Positions 43,400 through 52,637 are shown, numbered from the stretch's first letter. The stretch is DNA of 64,000 bases from Agromyces sp. H17E-10 (GCF_022919715.1 NZ_CP095042.1:3472001-3536000); one strand, 5' to 3'. Numbers and translations are program-made. The notes: a model not told the origin generated them from the letters alone.

Positions 43400-44766
43400 G
43401 CTTGCTCGCTCTCGGTGTGGTGTCCGGCCGCGAACTCGGCGGCCGCATCTTCGTCGGCCACGTGCTCGGCGGCCACGTGCTCGGCGGCCGCATCGTCGGC
43501 TGCCGTGCGCGCCTGCGCCTCGCCGAAGTCCCCGGCGACGACGGCGGCGCGCACCCGGCCGCGCGCCACCTTGCCGGAGGCCGTGCGCGGAAGCGGCCGG
43601 AAGATCCACCGGCGCGGAAGCTCGGCTGCGTCGAGATGCCGCCGTGCGGCCGCGGCGAGGGCGGTCGCGGTCGCCGCGGCATCGACCGGTGCCGTGGCGT
43701 CACTCGTCGCATCGCCCGGTGCACCGCCCGCCGACTCGGGCCGCTCGAGCTCGACGACCGCCACGACGCGCTCGCCGAGCAGCGCGTGCGGTTCGCCGAC
43801 GACGGCGGCCGATGCGACGCCCGGCAGCGTCTCGAGCACGCGTTCGACGCGCTCGGCGATCACGGTCGCACCCGCGGTCGTGATCGCCGAATCCCCCCGG
43901 CCGAGCACCGTGAACGCTCCGTCGTGCGTCGGCTCGACGAGGTCGCCGACCGTGGCGAACCCGGCGGCGTCGCGCCGGAGCATCCCGCCGCCGGTCGTGC
44001 CGAGTGCGAGGTAGGGCGACCGCGCCCAGAGCTCCAGCCCGGCGGCGACGGGGCGCAGGTCGAGCTCGACGCCCGGGAACGCGGTGAGCCCGTCGGGTCC
44101 GCCGGCGGCGACGAACGAGAGTTCAGCGGCCCCGTAGTACTCCACGAGCCGCAGTCGGCGGCCGGCGCGCTCGCGCAGCGAATCGTCGAGCACGGCACCG
44201 GCGACGACGACGGTGCGAGCGGTCAGCGGTCCGTCGAGCAGGCGCGCGAGCCGGGTCGGCGTGGCGTGCACGACCGTCGCGTCCGCGACCCGGTCGCCGA
44301 CCGAGGCACCGGCCCACAGTGCGTGCAGCGCCGCGTAGAGATGCATGGAGACGTGCAGGGGGCCGGTGACCGCGACCCGGTCGGCTGCCTCGAGCCCGAC
44401 GATCTGGGCGAGCGGAGCCGCCGACGCGAGCCATGAATGCTCGGTGCGCGCGACCGCGCGCGGGGTCGAGCGCGGGCCCGACGAGCCCGAGGTGAGCAGC
44501 ACCAGTTCGGCACCGGCCGGCAGGTCGCGTGCGATGTTGCTGGCGTCGTCGTCGTCACCGCCGACGAGCACGGGCCGGCCCCGTTCGAGCGCGGCGAGCA
44601 CGGTCGTGATGAGGGCTGCGGGCGGCATGCCGGCGGGGCATCCGATCGGGCCGTCGCCCGGCAGATCGACCGCGGCGACCGCGTCGGCCAACTCGCCCAT
44701 GCGCACGACGTCGCCGTCGAACGCGAGGGCGACGGCCTCGTGCGGTCCCCGCAGCCACCCGCTCAC
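43396..44766 (-). CDS. AMP-dependent acyl-CoA ligase (YhfT/MenE-like)
   Basis: The 456-residue adenylate-forming enzyme has the A3 loop LLTSGSSGP (then RSTPRA, so the usual Lys is displaced), LRLVEYYGAAE, the motif TVGDLVEP, and the C-terminal catalytic Lys in LPRTASGKVARG. The N-terminal part is short, as in MenE-like ligases. An Ala/Glu/His-rich tail with repeats of AAEHV follows the C-terminal domain. It starts with a GTG overlapping the bioY stop by 4 nt and likely activates a carboxylate for the neighbouring thiolase. Confidence 0.85.
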   Translation of the reverse strand: MSGWLRGPHEAVALAFDGDVVRMGELADAVAAVDLPGDGPIGCPAGMPPAALITTVLAALERGRPVLVGGDDDDASNIARDLPAGAELVLLTSGSSGPRSTPRAVARTEHSWLASAAPLAQIVGLEAADRVAVTGPLHVSMHLYAALHALWAGASVGDRVADATVVHATPTRLARLLDGPLTARTVVVAGAVLDDSLRERAGRRLRLVEYYGAAELSFVAAGGPDGLTAFPGVELDLRPVAAGLELWARSPYLALGTTGGGMLRRDAAGFATVGDLVEPTHDGAFTVLGRGDSAITTAGATVIAERVERVLETLPGVASAAVVGEPHALLGERVVAVVELERPESAGGAPGDATSDATAPVDAAATATALAAAARRHLDAAELPRRWIFRPLPRTASGKVARGRVRAAVVAGDFGEAQARTAADDAAAEHVAAEHVADEDAAAEFAAGHHTESEQA

Positions 44767-45449
44767 GCGGCGTCGACCTCCCGGCCGCGCGCCGCGTCGA
44801 CGGCCGCCGCGCGGCGGGCCCACGGCCACGGCTTGGGCTCGATGAGGCCCGGCCAGGCGCGGTGCACGCCCTTCGCGACGAGCACGGTGATGACGACCTT
44901 GATCGCATCGCCCGGCAGGAACAGCAGGGCGCCCGCGGCGGCCACGCCGATCGGGGTGCCCGTGATGACGGCCAGCACGGGAACGCCGACGGCGTAGATC
45001 GCGACGATGCCGCCGAGGGCGGTCCAGAGCAGCGCCGGCAGGAGGCGGTAGCGGGGGAGCAGGCGGGCGGTCGCCCAGCCGATGACGACGACGCCGACGA
45101 GCCAACCGAGCAGGTAGCCGACCGACGGCCCCACGAAGACGCCGAGTCCGCCTCGACCACCCGAGAGCAGCGGCAGCCCGGCCGCGACGAGCGCGATGAG
45201 CAGCAGCACCGAGAGGAAGCCCTTGCGCACGCCGAGGATGGCGCCCGCGAGCATGACGCCGAGCGTCTGGAACGTGATCGGCACGGCCGTGCTGCCGAGA
45301 TAGATCGCCCCGGGCAGTCCGAGCGCCGCGATGAGGCCCGTGAAGACGGCGATCTGGGCGAGGTCGCGGGCGGTGTGGCGACGCTGCGGTGCGGCGGCCG
45401 CGACCGCCTCGTCTGCGGCGGGCGGGGTGCTGCTCGGTGCGGTGCTCAT
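44763..45449 (-). CDS. bioY: Biotin transporter substrate-binding component
   Basis: The 228-residue protein is an S component: six hydrophobic segments and the BioY pattern FTGLIAALGLPGAIYLGSTAVPITFQTLGVMLAG (read as adjoining motifs), then GGRGGLGVFVGPSVGYLLG and the biotin-site FLPGDAIK. Its N-terminal cytoplasmic tail is Ala/Pro-rich. The ATG at 45449 has AAGGGGAAC upstream; another ATG at 45467 is in frame but lacks a ribosome site. It heads a five-gene operon bioY, ligase, thiolase, bioM, bioN. Confidence 0.92.
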   Translation of the reverse strand: MSTAPSSTPPAADEAVAAAAPQRRHTARDLAQIAVFTGLIAALGLPGAIYLGSTAVPITFQTLGVMLAGAILGVRKGFLSVLLLIALVAAGLPLLSGGRGGLGVFVGPSVGYLLGWLVGVVVIGWATARLLPRYRLLPALLWTALGGIVAIYAVGVPVLAVITGTPIGVAAAGALLFLPGDAIKVVITVLVAKGVHRAWPGLIEPKPWPWARRAAAVDAARGREVDAA

Positions 45450-45573
45450 CGGGTTCCCCTTACTCAAGGCGTGCGGGCGGAGTGCCCGTGAATCACGCTA
45501 TGAGCGCGGGGGAGTGCCGCGTCGCCCCAGCCGTACAAGAATCGGGGGTCGATTTTGGAACGGCGCCAGGCTC

Positions 45574-45610
45574 GGGTTTCGAGACGCTCGCTGCGCTCGC
45601 TCCTCGACCC
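45574..45610 (+). repeat. Dispersed palindromic (REP-like) repeat, copy 1
   Basis: GGGTTTCGAGACGCTCG forms a stem with the complementary tail ending TCCTCGACCC around GCTGCG. Related copies lie at 52143-52214 and 60174-60215. Confidence 0.6.
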
Positions 45611-45622
45611 GCCAGGCCGGCG

Positions 45623-46084
45623 TCAGGCGGCGCGCGCCTCGAGCTCGGTGAGCGGTCCGATGGGGCGCACCTCCGCTTCGACCGCGGATGCCTCGGCGCC
45701 GGCCTCGACCGCACCGTCGGTCTCGACGGGGTCGGCCCAGACGATGAGCGGCGCGGGCTCCCAGCCGAGCACCATCGACTCCTCGCCGGCGGGCACGACG
45801 ACGGCGACCGAGTCGCGCTCGTCGAGGATCGCGCGGGTGAGCTCGGCGGCGATCTGGTGGGTGAGCATCGCGTGGAAGATGCGGTCGGTGTCACCGTCGC
45901 TGCGACGAACGAGCGACCATCCGCCGCCGGGGCCGATGAACTCCGAGAGACGTGCGTTCAGCAGTTCGAAGATGTGCTCGCCGCGCAGGTCGGCGGCGGC
46001 GTCCGCGGTGGGGCGCGGTGCGGGAGCGGCAGCATGTGCAGAGGCCTGGGCGGCAAGCCGAGCGCGTCGCCAGCGGCGGAACAT
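45623..46084 (-). CDS. Hypothetical protein
   Basis: The 153-residue protein has no family I recognise. It has an Arg/Ala-rich start, then a compact region (GEHIFELLNARLSEFIGPGGG, LVRRSDGDTDRIFHAMLTHQIA, LTRAILDERD) and an acidic tail. G/C-ending codons throughout suggest it is real and native. It has no signal peptide or membrane segment. It lies upstream of bioY on the same strand, separated by 173 nt and the REP-like repeat, so it is probably a separate unit. Confidence 0.6.
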   Translation of the reverse strand: MFRRWRRARLAAQASAHAAAPAPRPTADAAADLRGEHIFELLNARLSEFIGPGGGWSLVRRSDGDTDRIFHAMLTHQIAAELTRAILDERDSVAVVVPAGEESMVLGWEPAPLIVWADPVETDGAVEAGAEASAVEAEVRPIGPLTELEARAA

Positions 46085-46226
46085 CGGTGGCCCCTCTCGT
46101 CGTGGTGCAGCAGGTCGCGTAGGGCGGAGCCTGCGATATTCGGGTCGTTCGCTCCAGTCTCACGGCACGACCGAGCGGATTCCGAACTGACACGCCGGAG
46201 TGCCCAGGGTAGGGCCGCGGATTCGC

Positions 46227-46415
46227 CTATTCGCCGAGCTCGGGGCGCTTCGTCTCTTCGGCGACGGTGCCGATCGCGATCGCGAGGCTCGCGGCCCACG
46301 ACACCCAGAGCAGCAGCAGCCGCCAGTCGCGCGGGCCCGACGTGGTGGCCTTGATCACGCTGATGCCGCTCACGGCTGCGGAGATCACGGCACCGCTGAA
46401 GAGGTACTTGCGCAT
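46227..46415 (-). CDS. Small two-span membrane protein
   Basis: The 62-residue protein has two hydrophobic segments (YLFSGAVISAAVSGISVI and LLLLWVSWAASLAIAIG) flanking the loop KATTSGPRDWR. It resembles small conserved membrane proteins of Microbacteriaceae, function unknown. The ATG at 46415 is divergent from the TetR gene, 98 nt away. Confidence 0.65.
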   Translation of the reverse strand: MRKYLFSGAVISAAVSGISVIKATTSGPRDWRLLLLWVSWAASLAIAIGTVAEETKRPELGE

Positions 46416-46463
46416 GCCGCCACGCTACCGCGCACGCGCGGTCCGCTGGGAGTCATCCGTGAA

Positions 46464-46498
46464 TCTGACCGATCGTGCAGGATCTGACCGATCGGTCA
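46464..46498. promoter_or_regulatory. TetR operators upstream of the export cassette
   Basis: The perfect 14-nt palindrome TGACCGATCGGTCA spans 46485-46498, 14 nt before the TetR ATG. A half-site copy TCTGACCGATCG sits at 46464-46475. The TetR product at 46513 is the likely ligand. Confidence 0.65.
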
Positions 46499-46512
46499 AT
46501 TACCGTCGAGAC

Positions 46513-47127
46513 ATGCCCTCCGATGCGACCCTACCGACGCGCGCCCGCGCCTCCGACGAGCTGCTGCACGCCGCGCTCGAGCAGTTCGCGACCGTCGGGT
46601 TCACCGGCACGTCGCTGCAGCAGATCGCCGACCACGCCGGCTACTCGAAGTCGAGCGTGCTCTACCACTACGCCTCGAAGGAGGCGCTGCTCGAGGCCGG
46701 CATCACGCCCGCGATCGAACGGCTCGAGGTGCTCGTCGCCGAGTTCGCCGAGGGGCGCCGCTCCGACGCCGCGCGCGGCGCGTTCATCGGACGCTTCGTC
46801 GACCTGCTGCTCGGTGAGCGCCTCGCCGTGCACCTCTTCGTGAGCCAGGGCTACTCGCTCGGGGACATCCCGATCGTCGAACGCGGCAACGCCGCGATCC
46901 GCGTGCTCGCCGACGCGATCTGCACGGGCGCCTCGCTCGCCGAGCAGATGCGCTTCGGCGTCGCGCTCGCGGGCGCGACCTATGCGCTCGTCGCCGGGGC
47001 GACGTTCTTCGACGACGACGAGATGAGCGCCCTGATGAACACCCACTCCGACGACGAGGTGCGCGAAGCGCTCGTCGAGGTCCTCACCGAACTGCTGATC
47101 CCGGCCGACGGCCGGCCGACCCGATAA
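46513..47127 (+). CDS. TetR family transcriptional regulator
   Basis: The 204-residue protein has the TetR helix-turn-helix ELLHAALEQFATVGFTGTSLQ, IADHAGYSKSSVLYHYASKEALL, and a helical effector domain. It opens a three-gene cassette with the MMPL transporter (9-nt gap) and the YhgE protein. The palindrome TGACCGATCGGTCA in its promoter suggests autoregulation and control of the whole cassette. Confidence 0.9.
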   Translation: MPSDATLPTRARASDELLHAALEQFATVGFTGTSLQQIADHAGYSKSSVLYHYASKEALLEAGITPAIERLEVLVAEFAEGRRSDAARGAFIGRFVDLLLGERLAVHLFVSQGYSLGDIPIVERGNAAIRVLADAICTGASLAEQMRFGVALAGATYALVAGATFFDDDEMSALMNTHSDDEVREALVEVLTELLIPADGRPTR

Positions 47128-47136
47128 GGCCCGCGC

Positions 47137-50016
47137 ATGGCTCTGCTCCTCCACCGCATCGGTCGATTCGCCTACCGGCGCGCCTGGCTCGTGATCGTCG
47201 CCTGGGTCGTCGCACTCGGCGCGATGCTCGGCACGGGCGTCGCGCTCGGCGGCCAGCTGCAGGACTCGTTCGCCATCCCCGGCACCGAGTCGCAGCAGGC
47301 CATCGACCAGCTCGCCGCCGTCTTCCCGCAGACGGCGGGCGCGCAGGCGAAGGCCGTCGTCGAAGCCCCCGAAGGGGCATCCGTCGAGGATGCGACCTCG
47401 AAGGGCGCCATCGAGGACATGGAGGCCGCCCTCGAGGACATCGACGGCATCTCGAGCGTGCTCGGGCCGTTCGACGAGTACGCGGGCGACCAGATCTCGG
47501 GCGACGAGCGCACCGCGTACATCCAGATCACGTTCGACGGCCAGGTCACCGACGTGACCCCCGAGACGCTCGACGCCGTCACCGCGACGGGCGAGATCGG
47601 CACCGACGCGGGCCTGAAGGTCGCCTTCGGCGGCGACGTCTTCCAGGAGACGAGCTTCGGCCTCACCATCACCGAGGCGCTCGGCGTCCTGTTCGCCGCG
47701 GTCGTGCTCATCATCACGTTCGGGTCGCTGCTGGCGGCCGGGATGCCGCTGCTCACGGCCCTCGTGGGCGTGGGCACCGCCGTCGGCGGCATCACGATCG
47801 TCGCCGCGTTCGCCACGGTCTCGTCGACCGCGCCCATGCTCGCCGTCATGATCGGACTCGCGGTCGGCATCGACTACGCGCTGTTCATCCTGTCGCGGCA
47901 CCGCAACCAGCTCGCTCGCGGCCAGGACCCCGAGGAGAGCGCCGCCGAGGCGGTCGCGACGGCGGGCGGCGCGGTCGTCTTCGCCGGCCTCACCGTCATC
48001 ATCGCCCTCCTCGGCCTGCTCGTCGTCGGCATCCCGTTCCTCAGCGTCATGGGCGTCGGCGCCGCGTTCGCCGTGTTCATCGCAGTCGCAGGCGCGGTCA
48101 CGCTCCTGCCGGCCCTGCTCGGCGTCTTCAAGCGCAAGCTCACGCCGAAGCCCGGCAGCCGGGCGCACCGCCGGGCGAACACCGCCGACGAAGGCGGCAA
48201 GCGCACGATGGGCCGCCGCTGGGTCGACCTCGTGCTGAAGGCGCCCGTCGTGTTCGTGATCGCCGTCGTCGGCATCCTCGGCGCGGCCGCCGTGCCCGCA
48301 CTCAGCCTCGACCTCAACCTGCCGAACGGCTCGGGCGAGGCGGGGTCGACGCAGCGCGAGGCCTACGAGATGATCGACGACGGATTCGGACCCGGGTACA
48401 ACGGTCCCCTCATCGTCACGGTCGACATCACCCAGACGACCGACATCTTCGGCGACCTCGACGCGATCGGCGCCCGCATCGGCGAGCTCGACGACGTCGC
48501 CTTCGTCGGCGACGGCCTGCCGAACGAGACGGTCGACACGGCCATCATCCAGGTCGTCCCCGAGTCGGCGCCCGACTCGCCGCAGACGAAGGAGCTGGTC
48601 GCCTCGATCCGCGATCTCGCGCCGTCGATCGAGCAGGACTTCGGCACACCGATCGCGGTGACCGGCTTCACCGCCGTCGCGATCGACATCTCGAACCGCC
48701 TCGCCGACGCGCTCGTGCCGTTCGCGCTCATCGTGGTCGGGCTCTCGATCGTGCTGCTGCTCATGGTGTTCCGCTCGGTCTTCGTGCCGATCAAGGCCGC
48801 GCTCGGCTTCCTGCTGTCGGCGTTCGGCGCCATCGGCGTGACGGTCGCGATCTTCCAGTGGGGATGGTTCGCCGACCTCCTGCACGTCGAGCCGGGGCCG
48901 ATCCTGAGCTTCCTCCCGATCCTGCTCATGGCGGTGCTGTTCGGCCTCGCGATGGACTACGAGGTGTTCCTCGTCTCGGGCATGCGCGAGGAGTTCGTGA
49001 AGACGAAGGAGCCGCGCACGTCGATCGTGCACGGATTCCAGCACGCGGCTCGTGTCGTCACGGCCGCCGCGCTCATCATGTTCTTCGTCTTCTTCGCGTT
49101 CGTGCCCGAGGGCTCGGGCGTGATCAAGGGCATCGCGTTCGCGCTCGCGATCGGCGTCGCATTCGACGCCTTCCTCGTGCGCATGACGCTCGTGCCGGCA
49201 GCCATGGCGCTCGCCGGCAAGGCGGCGTGGTGGCTGCCGAAGTGGCTCGCCCGCATCCTGCCCGACGTCGACATCGAGGGTGAGGGCCTGCGCGCCCACC
49301 TCGAGCAGGCGGAATGGGCGGCGGCGCGACCGGCCGCGGTCAACCTCGACGAGGCCGTGTTCGGCCTGCCCGAGCGGCCGATCGGCCCACTCACGACGGA
49401 GGTGCCCGCAGGCGGCGTTCTCGTCGTGCGCGGCGAGGCCGTCGACCGGCGCGTCGTCGCGGCCACGCTCGCGGGCCGGCTCGCCCCCGTCTCGGGCCGG
49501 GTCGCCGTGCAGGGGATGCCGCTGCCGACGGGTGCCGGACAGGTGATGCGCCAGGTCGCGATGGCCGAGCTCGCCTCCGACGCCCCGACCGGGTCGACCG
49601 TCGGCGAGCTCGTCGCGACCAGGCTCGACGCCACCCGCCCGTGGTACCGCCTCTCGCCGTCGAACGCGCTCGTGCGCGAGTGGGTCGATCGCGCGGCGGC
49701 CGCACTCGGCGCCGACCGCACCCGTCTCGGCGTCGACACGCCGCTCGCCGCACTCGGTGCGGAGGCCCGCACGGTCGTCGCCGTGGCGGCCGCGCTCGCC
49801 GAACGACCGAAGGCCGTCGTCCTCGACATCGACGACGACCCGGGCGACGCGAGCGACGAACTGTGGGCCGCGCTCGGTCGGCTCGTGCCGGCGCAGGTCA
49901 CCCTCGTCGTCGGGCTCGGCGACGGGGCGTGCGCACCCGACAACACGCCCGAGCTCGCGGCTCGCGGCATCCGAACCATCACCCCCGTCTCTCGCACCCT
50001 GGAGGCACAGCGATGA
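47137..50016 (+). CDS. MMPL family transporter with C-terminal degenerate ABC-ATPase-like domain
   Basis: Residues 1-720 form an MMPL/RND transporter: TM1 AWLVIVAWVVALGAM, periplasmic loop with GTESQQAIDQLAAVFP, a cluster of TM segments with IGLAVGIDYALFILSRHRNQLARG, a second half with MAVLFGLAMDYEVFLVSGMREEF, and twelve spans in all. Such proteins export lipids or hydrophobic compounds. Residues ~735-959 look like an ABC ATPase whose motifs have decayed: RGEAVDRRVVAATLAGRL where a Walker A lysine would be, LGAEARTVVAVAAALAERP at the signature and VVLDIDDDPGD at Walker B. It may be a regulatory scaffold rather than an ATPase. The stop overlaps the next ATG by 4 nt. Confidence 0.85.
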   Translation: MALLLHRIGRFAYRRAWLVIVAWVVALGAMLGTGVALGGQLQDSFAIPGTESQQAIDQLAAVFPQTAGAQAKAVVEAPEGASVEDATSKGAIEDMEAALEDIDGISSVLGPFDEYAGDQISGDERTAYIQITFDGQVTDVTPETLDAVTATGEIGTDAGLKVAFGGDVFQETSFGLTITEALGVLFAAVVLIITFGSLLAAGMPLLTALVGVGTAVGGITIVAAFATVSSTAPMLAVMIGLAVGIDYALFILSRHRNQLARGQDPEESAAEAVATAGGAVVFAGLTVIIALLGLLVVGIPFLSVMGVGAAFAVFIAVAGAVTLLPALLGVFKRKLTPKPGSRAHRRANTADEGGKRTMGRRWVDLVLKAPVVFVIAVVGILGAAAVPALSLDLNLPNGSGEAGSTQREAYEMIDDGFGPGYNGPLIVTVDITQTTDIFGDLDAIGARIGELDDVAFVGDGLPNETVDTAIIQVVPESAPDSPQTKELVASIRDLAPSIEQDFGTPIAVTGFTAVAIDISNRLADALVPFALIVVGLSIVLLLMVFRSVFVPIKAALGFLLSAFGAIGVTVAIFQWGWFADLLHVEPGPILSFLPILLMAVLFGLAMDYEVFLVSGMREEFVKTKEPRTSIVHGFQHAARVVTAAALIMFFVFFAFVPEGSGVIKGIAFALAIGVAFDAFLVRMTLVPAAMALAGKAAWWLPKWLARILPDVDIEGEGLRAHLEQAEWAAARPAAVNLDEAVFGLPERPIGPLTTEVPAGGVLVVRGEAVDRRVVAATLAGRLAPVSGRVAVQGMPLPTGAGQVMRQVAMAELASDAPTGSTVGELVATRLDATRPWYRLSPSNALVREWVDRAAAALGADRTRLGVDTPLAALGAEARTVVAVAAALAERPKAVVLDIDDDPGDASDELWAALGRLVPAQVTLVVGLGDGACAPDNTPELAARGIRTITPVSRTLEAQR

Positions 50017-52118
50017 ACTCCCGACTCGCCCGCCTGTTCGGCTCGACCCCCGCCCAGCGCCGCGTGCGCTACGGCGTGCTCGTCGGCGCCGTGATCGCCG
50101 TGCCCCTCGCCGTGGCCGGCCTCGTCTCCGGTGCGCTCGGCGACACCGGTGAGAACCTCGAGCAGATCCCGGCCATCGTCGTGAACAACGACGAGATGGT
50201 CACGATGACCCTGCCCGACGGCACCGACCAGCCCGTACTCGCCGGTCGCCAGCTCGTGACCGAGCTCACCGGGCCCGACACGGCCGGATTCGACTGGACC
50301 ATCTCGAACGACGAGGAGGCGGCCGACAAGCTCGCCTCCGGCGAGGCGTACGCGGTGCTCACCATCCCCGCCGACTTCTCGAAGTCGGTCACGTCGATCT
50401 CGGGCGAGTCGCCGACGCGCGCGAACCTCGACATCCGCACCGACGACGCGCACGGCTACCTCACCGGCTCGGTCGCCCAGTCGGTGGGCGACGCCATGTC
50501 GACCGCGTTCGGGCGCGAGCTCACGACCCAGTACCTCGAGGGCTTCTACGGCAACCTCGCGAAGATGGGCGGGTCGCTCGGCGACGCCGCCGACGGTGCG
50601 GCGCAGCTCTCGAGCGGCGCCGGGTCGCTCTCGACCGGAATCGGCCAGCTCGCCGACGGCGTCGGGCAGTCGGCCGCCGGCGCCTCGGATGCCGCGGCCG
50701 GGGCTTCCGCGTACGCCGACGGCGTCGCGCAGTACACCGACGGCGTCGACGGCATCGCGAGCGGGCTCTCGAGCTACTCGAGCGGCGTGGCGCAGTACAC
50801 GCAGGGCGTCGACGGCATCGCCGGCGGGCTCTCCGACCTCGCGCAGCAGACCGCCACGCTCGGCGAGTTCGGAACCGGTGTCGTCGGCTACACGGCCGGC
50901 GTCACCGACCTCTCCGACAACTACGCGGCGCTCGAGCCGGGGCTGCTCGGACTCATCGACCAGAACGTCAAGGCAGCGACGGGCGGAACGGCCAACTGCA
51001 CAGCCGACCCGCGGCCCGAGGCTCTCAAGCAGATCTGCAAGCTGAGGGACGGCGTCGTCGGCATCGGCGAGGGCGCGGAGGCGCTCTCGGCTTCTGGCGC
51101 GCAGCTCGCCCAGGGCGGGGCCGGGATGCCGGCGCTCCAGACCGGGATCGCCCAGCTCTCCGCAGGCGCGACGAAGCTCGCCGAAGGATCGGCAGGCGTG
51201 TCGGGCGGCGCCGCTCAGCTCGCCTCTGGCGCGCAGCAGCTCTCGGCGGGATCCGCAGGGCTCAGCGACGGTGCGACCGGACTCGCGTCCGGCATCGGCC
51301 AGCTCGCGGGCGGTCTCGACCAGCTCGCGACGGGCGCCGACGGCGCGGCGACGGGCGCGACGAAGCTCGCGACCGGGGCCGACTCGCTCGCCGACGGCCT
51401 CGCGTCGGGGGCGAAGGAGGCGCAGAAGCTCGGCGACATCGACGCCGAGAAGACGGCCGACGTCGTGGCCGAGCCCGTGAGCGTCGACACGTCGCGTGAG
51501 AACGAGATCGGCTCGACGAGCGAGGTCATCGGCATGCTCTTCGTGCCGATCGGGCTCTGGCTCGGTGCGATGGCGCTCTTCCTCGTCTTCCGGCCGTTCG
51601 GCCGAGAGGCACTGCGCAGCACCGCCTCGACCGGTGGACTGGTCTGGCGTGCACTCGCACGCGCCGGCCTCATCGCCCTCGCCCAGGCCGTCGCAGTGGT
51701 GCTGCTGCTGCACGCCGGCATGGGCGTCTCGTGGAGCCTGCTGCCGCAGACGCTCGCGTTCTCCGCCCTGCTCGCCCTCGCGTTCACGGCCCTGCACGCG
51801 TTCTTCACGGCGTGGCTCGGCCGGGCCGGACTGCTCGTCTCGCTCGTGCTCGTGGCGCTGCAGCTCACCTCGACGGGCGGGCTCGTGCCGATCGAGGTGT
51901 TGAGCGGGCCCTACCAGGCGATCAGCCCGTTCCTGCCGCTCACCTGGGCGGTGCAGGGCATGCAGGCCATCGTGTCGGGCGCGGGCGGGGGAGCGGTCGC
52001 GGGCGCAGCCGGCGTGATCGCCCTCTTCGGGGTCATCGGCGTGGTCGGCACTGCGATCGTGGTCGGCCGGCGCCGAGGCATCCGCTCGATCGGATTCGCC
52101 GCCGCCGCGCTCGGCTGA
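50013..52118 (+). CDS. YhgE/Pip domain-containing membrane protein
   Basis: The 701-residue protein has TM1 near residues 22-42 and a large extracellular region. It contains many heptad-like repeats of the YhgE/Pip family (SGAGSLSTGIGQLADGV, GVAQYTDGVDGIASGL, GVAQYTQGVDGIAGGL, SAGATKLAEGSAGVSGG). A C-terminal block of five spans follows from about residue 510. In Gram-positive bacteria such proteins sit with MMPL or ABC exporters and bind phage or envelope ligands; several are linked to type VII-like or lipid export. It is coupled to the MMPL gene by an ATGA overlap with GGAGG upstream. Confidence 0.85.
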   Translation: MNSRLARLFGSTPAQRRVRYGVLVGAVIAVPLAVAGLVSGALGDTGENLEQIPAIVVNNDEMVTMTLPDGTDQPVLAGRQLVTELTGPDTAGFDWTISNDEEAADKLASGEAYAVLTIPADFSKSVTSISGESPTRANLDIRTDDAHGYLTGSVAQSVGDAMSTAFGRELTTQYLEGFYGNLAKMGGSLGDAADGAAQLSSGAGSLSTGIGQLADGVGQSAAGASDAAAGASAYADGVAQYTDGVDGIASGLSSYSSGVAQYTQGVDGIAGGLSDLAQQTATLGEFGTGVVGYTAGVTDLSDNYAALEPGLLGLIDQNVKAATGGTANCTADPRPEALKQICKLRDGVVGIGEGAEALSASGAQLAQGGAGMPALQTGIAQLSAGATKLAEGSAGVSGGAAQLASGAQQLSAGSAGLSDGATGLASGIGQLAGGLDQLATGADGAATGATKLATGADSLADGLASGAKEAQKLGDIDAEKTADVVAEPVSVDTSRENEIGSTSEVIGMLFVPIGLWLGAMALFLVFRPFGREALRSTASTGGLVWRALARAGLIALAQAVAVVLLLHAGMGVSWSLLPQTLAFSALLALAFTALHAFFTAWLGRAGLLVSLVLVALQLTSTGGLVPIEVLSGPYQAISPFLPLTWAVQGMQAIVSGAGGGAVAGAAGVIALFGVIGVVGTAIVVGRRRGIRSIGFAAAALG

Positions 52119-52142
52119 GCCGGCCGGCTCGTCGACGGGGGA

Positions 52143-52214
52143 GCGTATCGAGACCAGCGCTGGTGGTCTCGATACGCTGGTTTCGAGACGGCGCTGGCGC
52201 GCCTCCTCAACCCA
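52143..52214 (+). repeat. Dispersed palindromic (REP-like) repeat, copy 2
   Basis: GCGTATCGAGACCA and its complement GGTCTCGATACGC form one stem (52143-52178). An adjoining GGTTTCGAGACGGCGCTGG unit ending CTCAACCCA is related to the repeats at 45574 and 60174. It follows the YhgE gene. Confidence 0.55.
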
Positions 52215-52226
52215 CCGCCTTCGTCG

Positions 52227-52637
52227 CTACTCGACCGACGATGCGGGCAGTGCCGCGATCGCGCTCACCTCGATGAGGGCGCCCGGCACGCCGAGTCCTG
52301 CGACCGTCGCCGCGGTCACGAGCGGCGGTGCGCCACCCGTCGCGAGGCGCGGTGCGATCGCGCCGTAGGCGGCGCGCAGGTCGGCGCCCTCGACGAAGAG
52401 CACGGTCCACTGCACGACGTCGGCGAGCGACGCACCCGCCGCGGCGAGTGCGACGCTCGCATTGTCCATCGTGCGCACCGCCTGCTCGGCGATGTCGCCC
52501 GAGACGACCGCCCCCGACTCGTCGACGCCGTTCTGGCCGCCGAGATAGACGGTCGTCGCACCGGGCGGCACGATCGCGACGTGGCTGAAGGCCGGGCTGA
52601 CGACGAGCCCTGCGGGTTGAAGGCGTTGGATGTCCAT
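52227..52637 (-). CDS. RidA family protein
   Basis: The 136-residue protein matches RidA/YjgF: AIVPPGATTVYLGGQNGVDESG, EQAVRTMDNASVALAAAGASL, DVVQWTVLFVEG, and the end PGALIEVSAIAAL. RidA proteins hydrolyse reactive enamine/imine products of PLP enzymes. The ATG at 52637 is followed by a typical start; upstream in-frame codons look unrelated. It converges with the YhgE gene and is divergent from otsA-otsB. Confidence 0.85.
   Translation of the reverse strand: MDIQRLQPAGLVVSPAFSHVAIVPPGATTVYLGGQNGVDESGAVVSGDIAEQAVRTMDNASVALAAAGASLADVVQWTVLFVEGADLRAAYGAIAPRLATGGAPPLVTAATVAGLGVPGALIEVSAIAALPASSVE

Noticed and set aside
45450..45573. BirA operator upstream of bioY
   Set aside because: I looked for a BirA-like TTGTTAAC palindrome and found none; regulation cannot be stated.
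46531..51797. Very long minus-strand frames opposite the MMPL and YhgE genes
   Set aside because: They have no domain pattern and an Arg/Asp/His-rich shadow composition. The plus-strand genes have clear motifs and overlaps.
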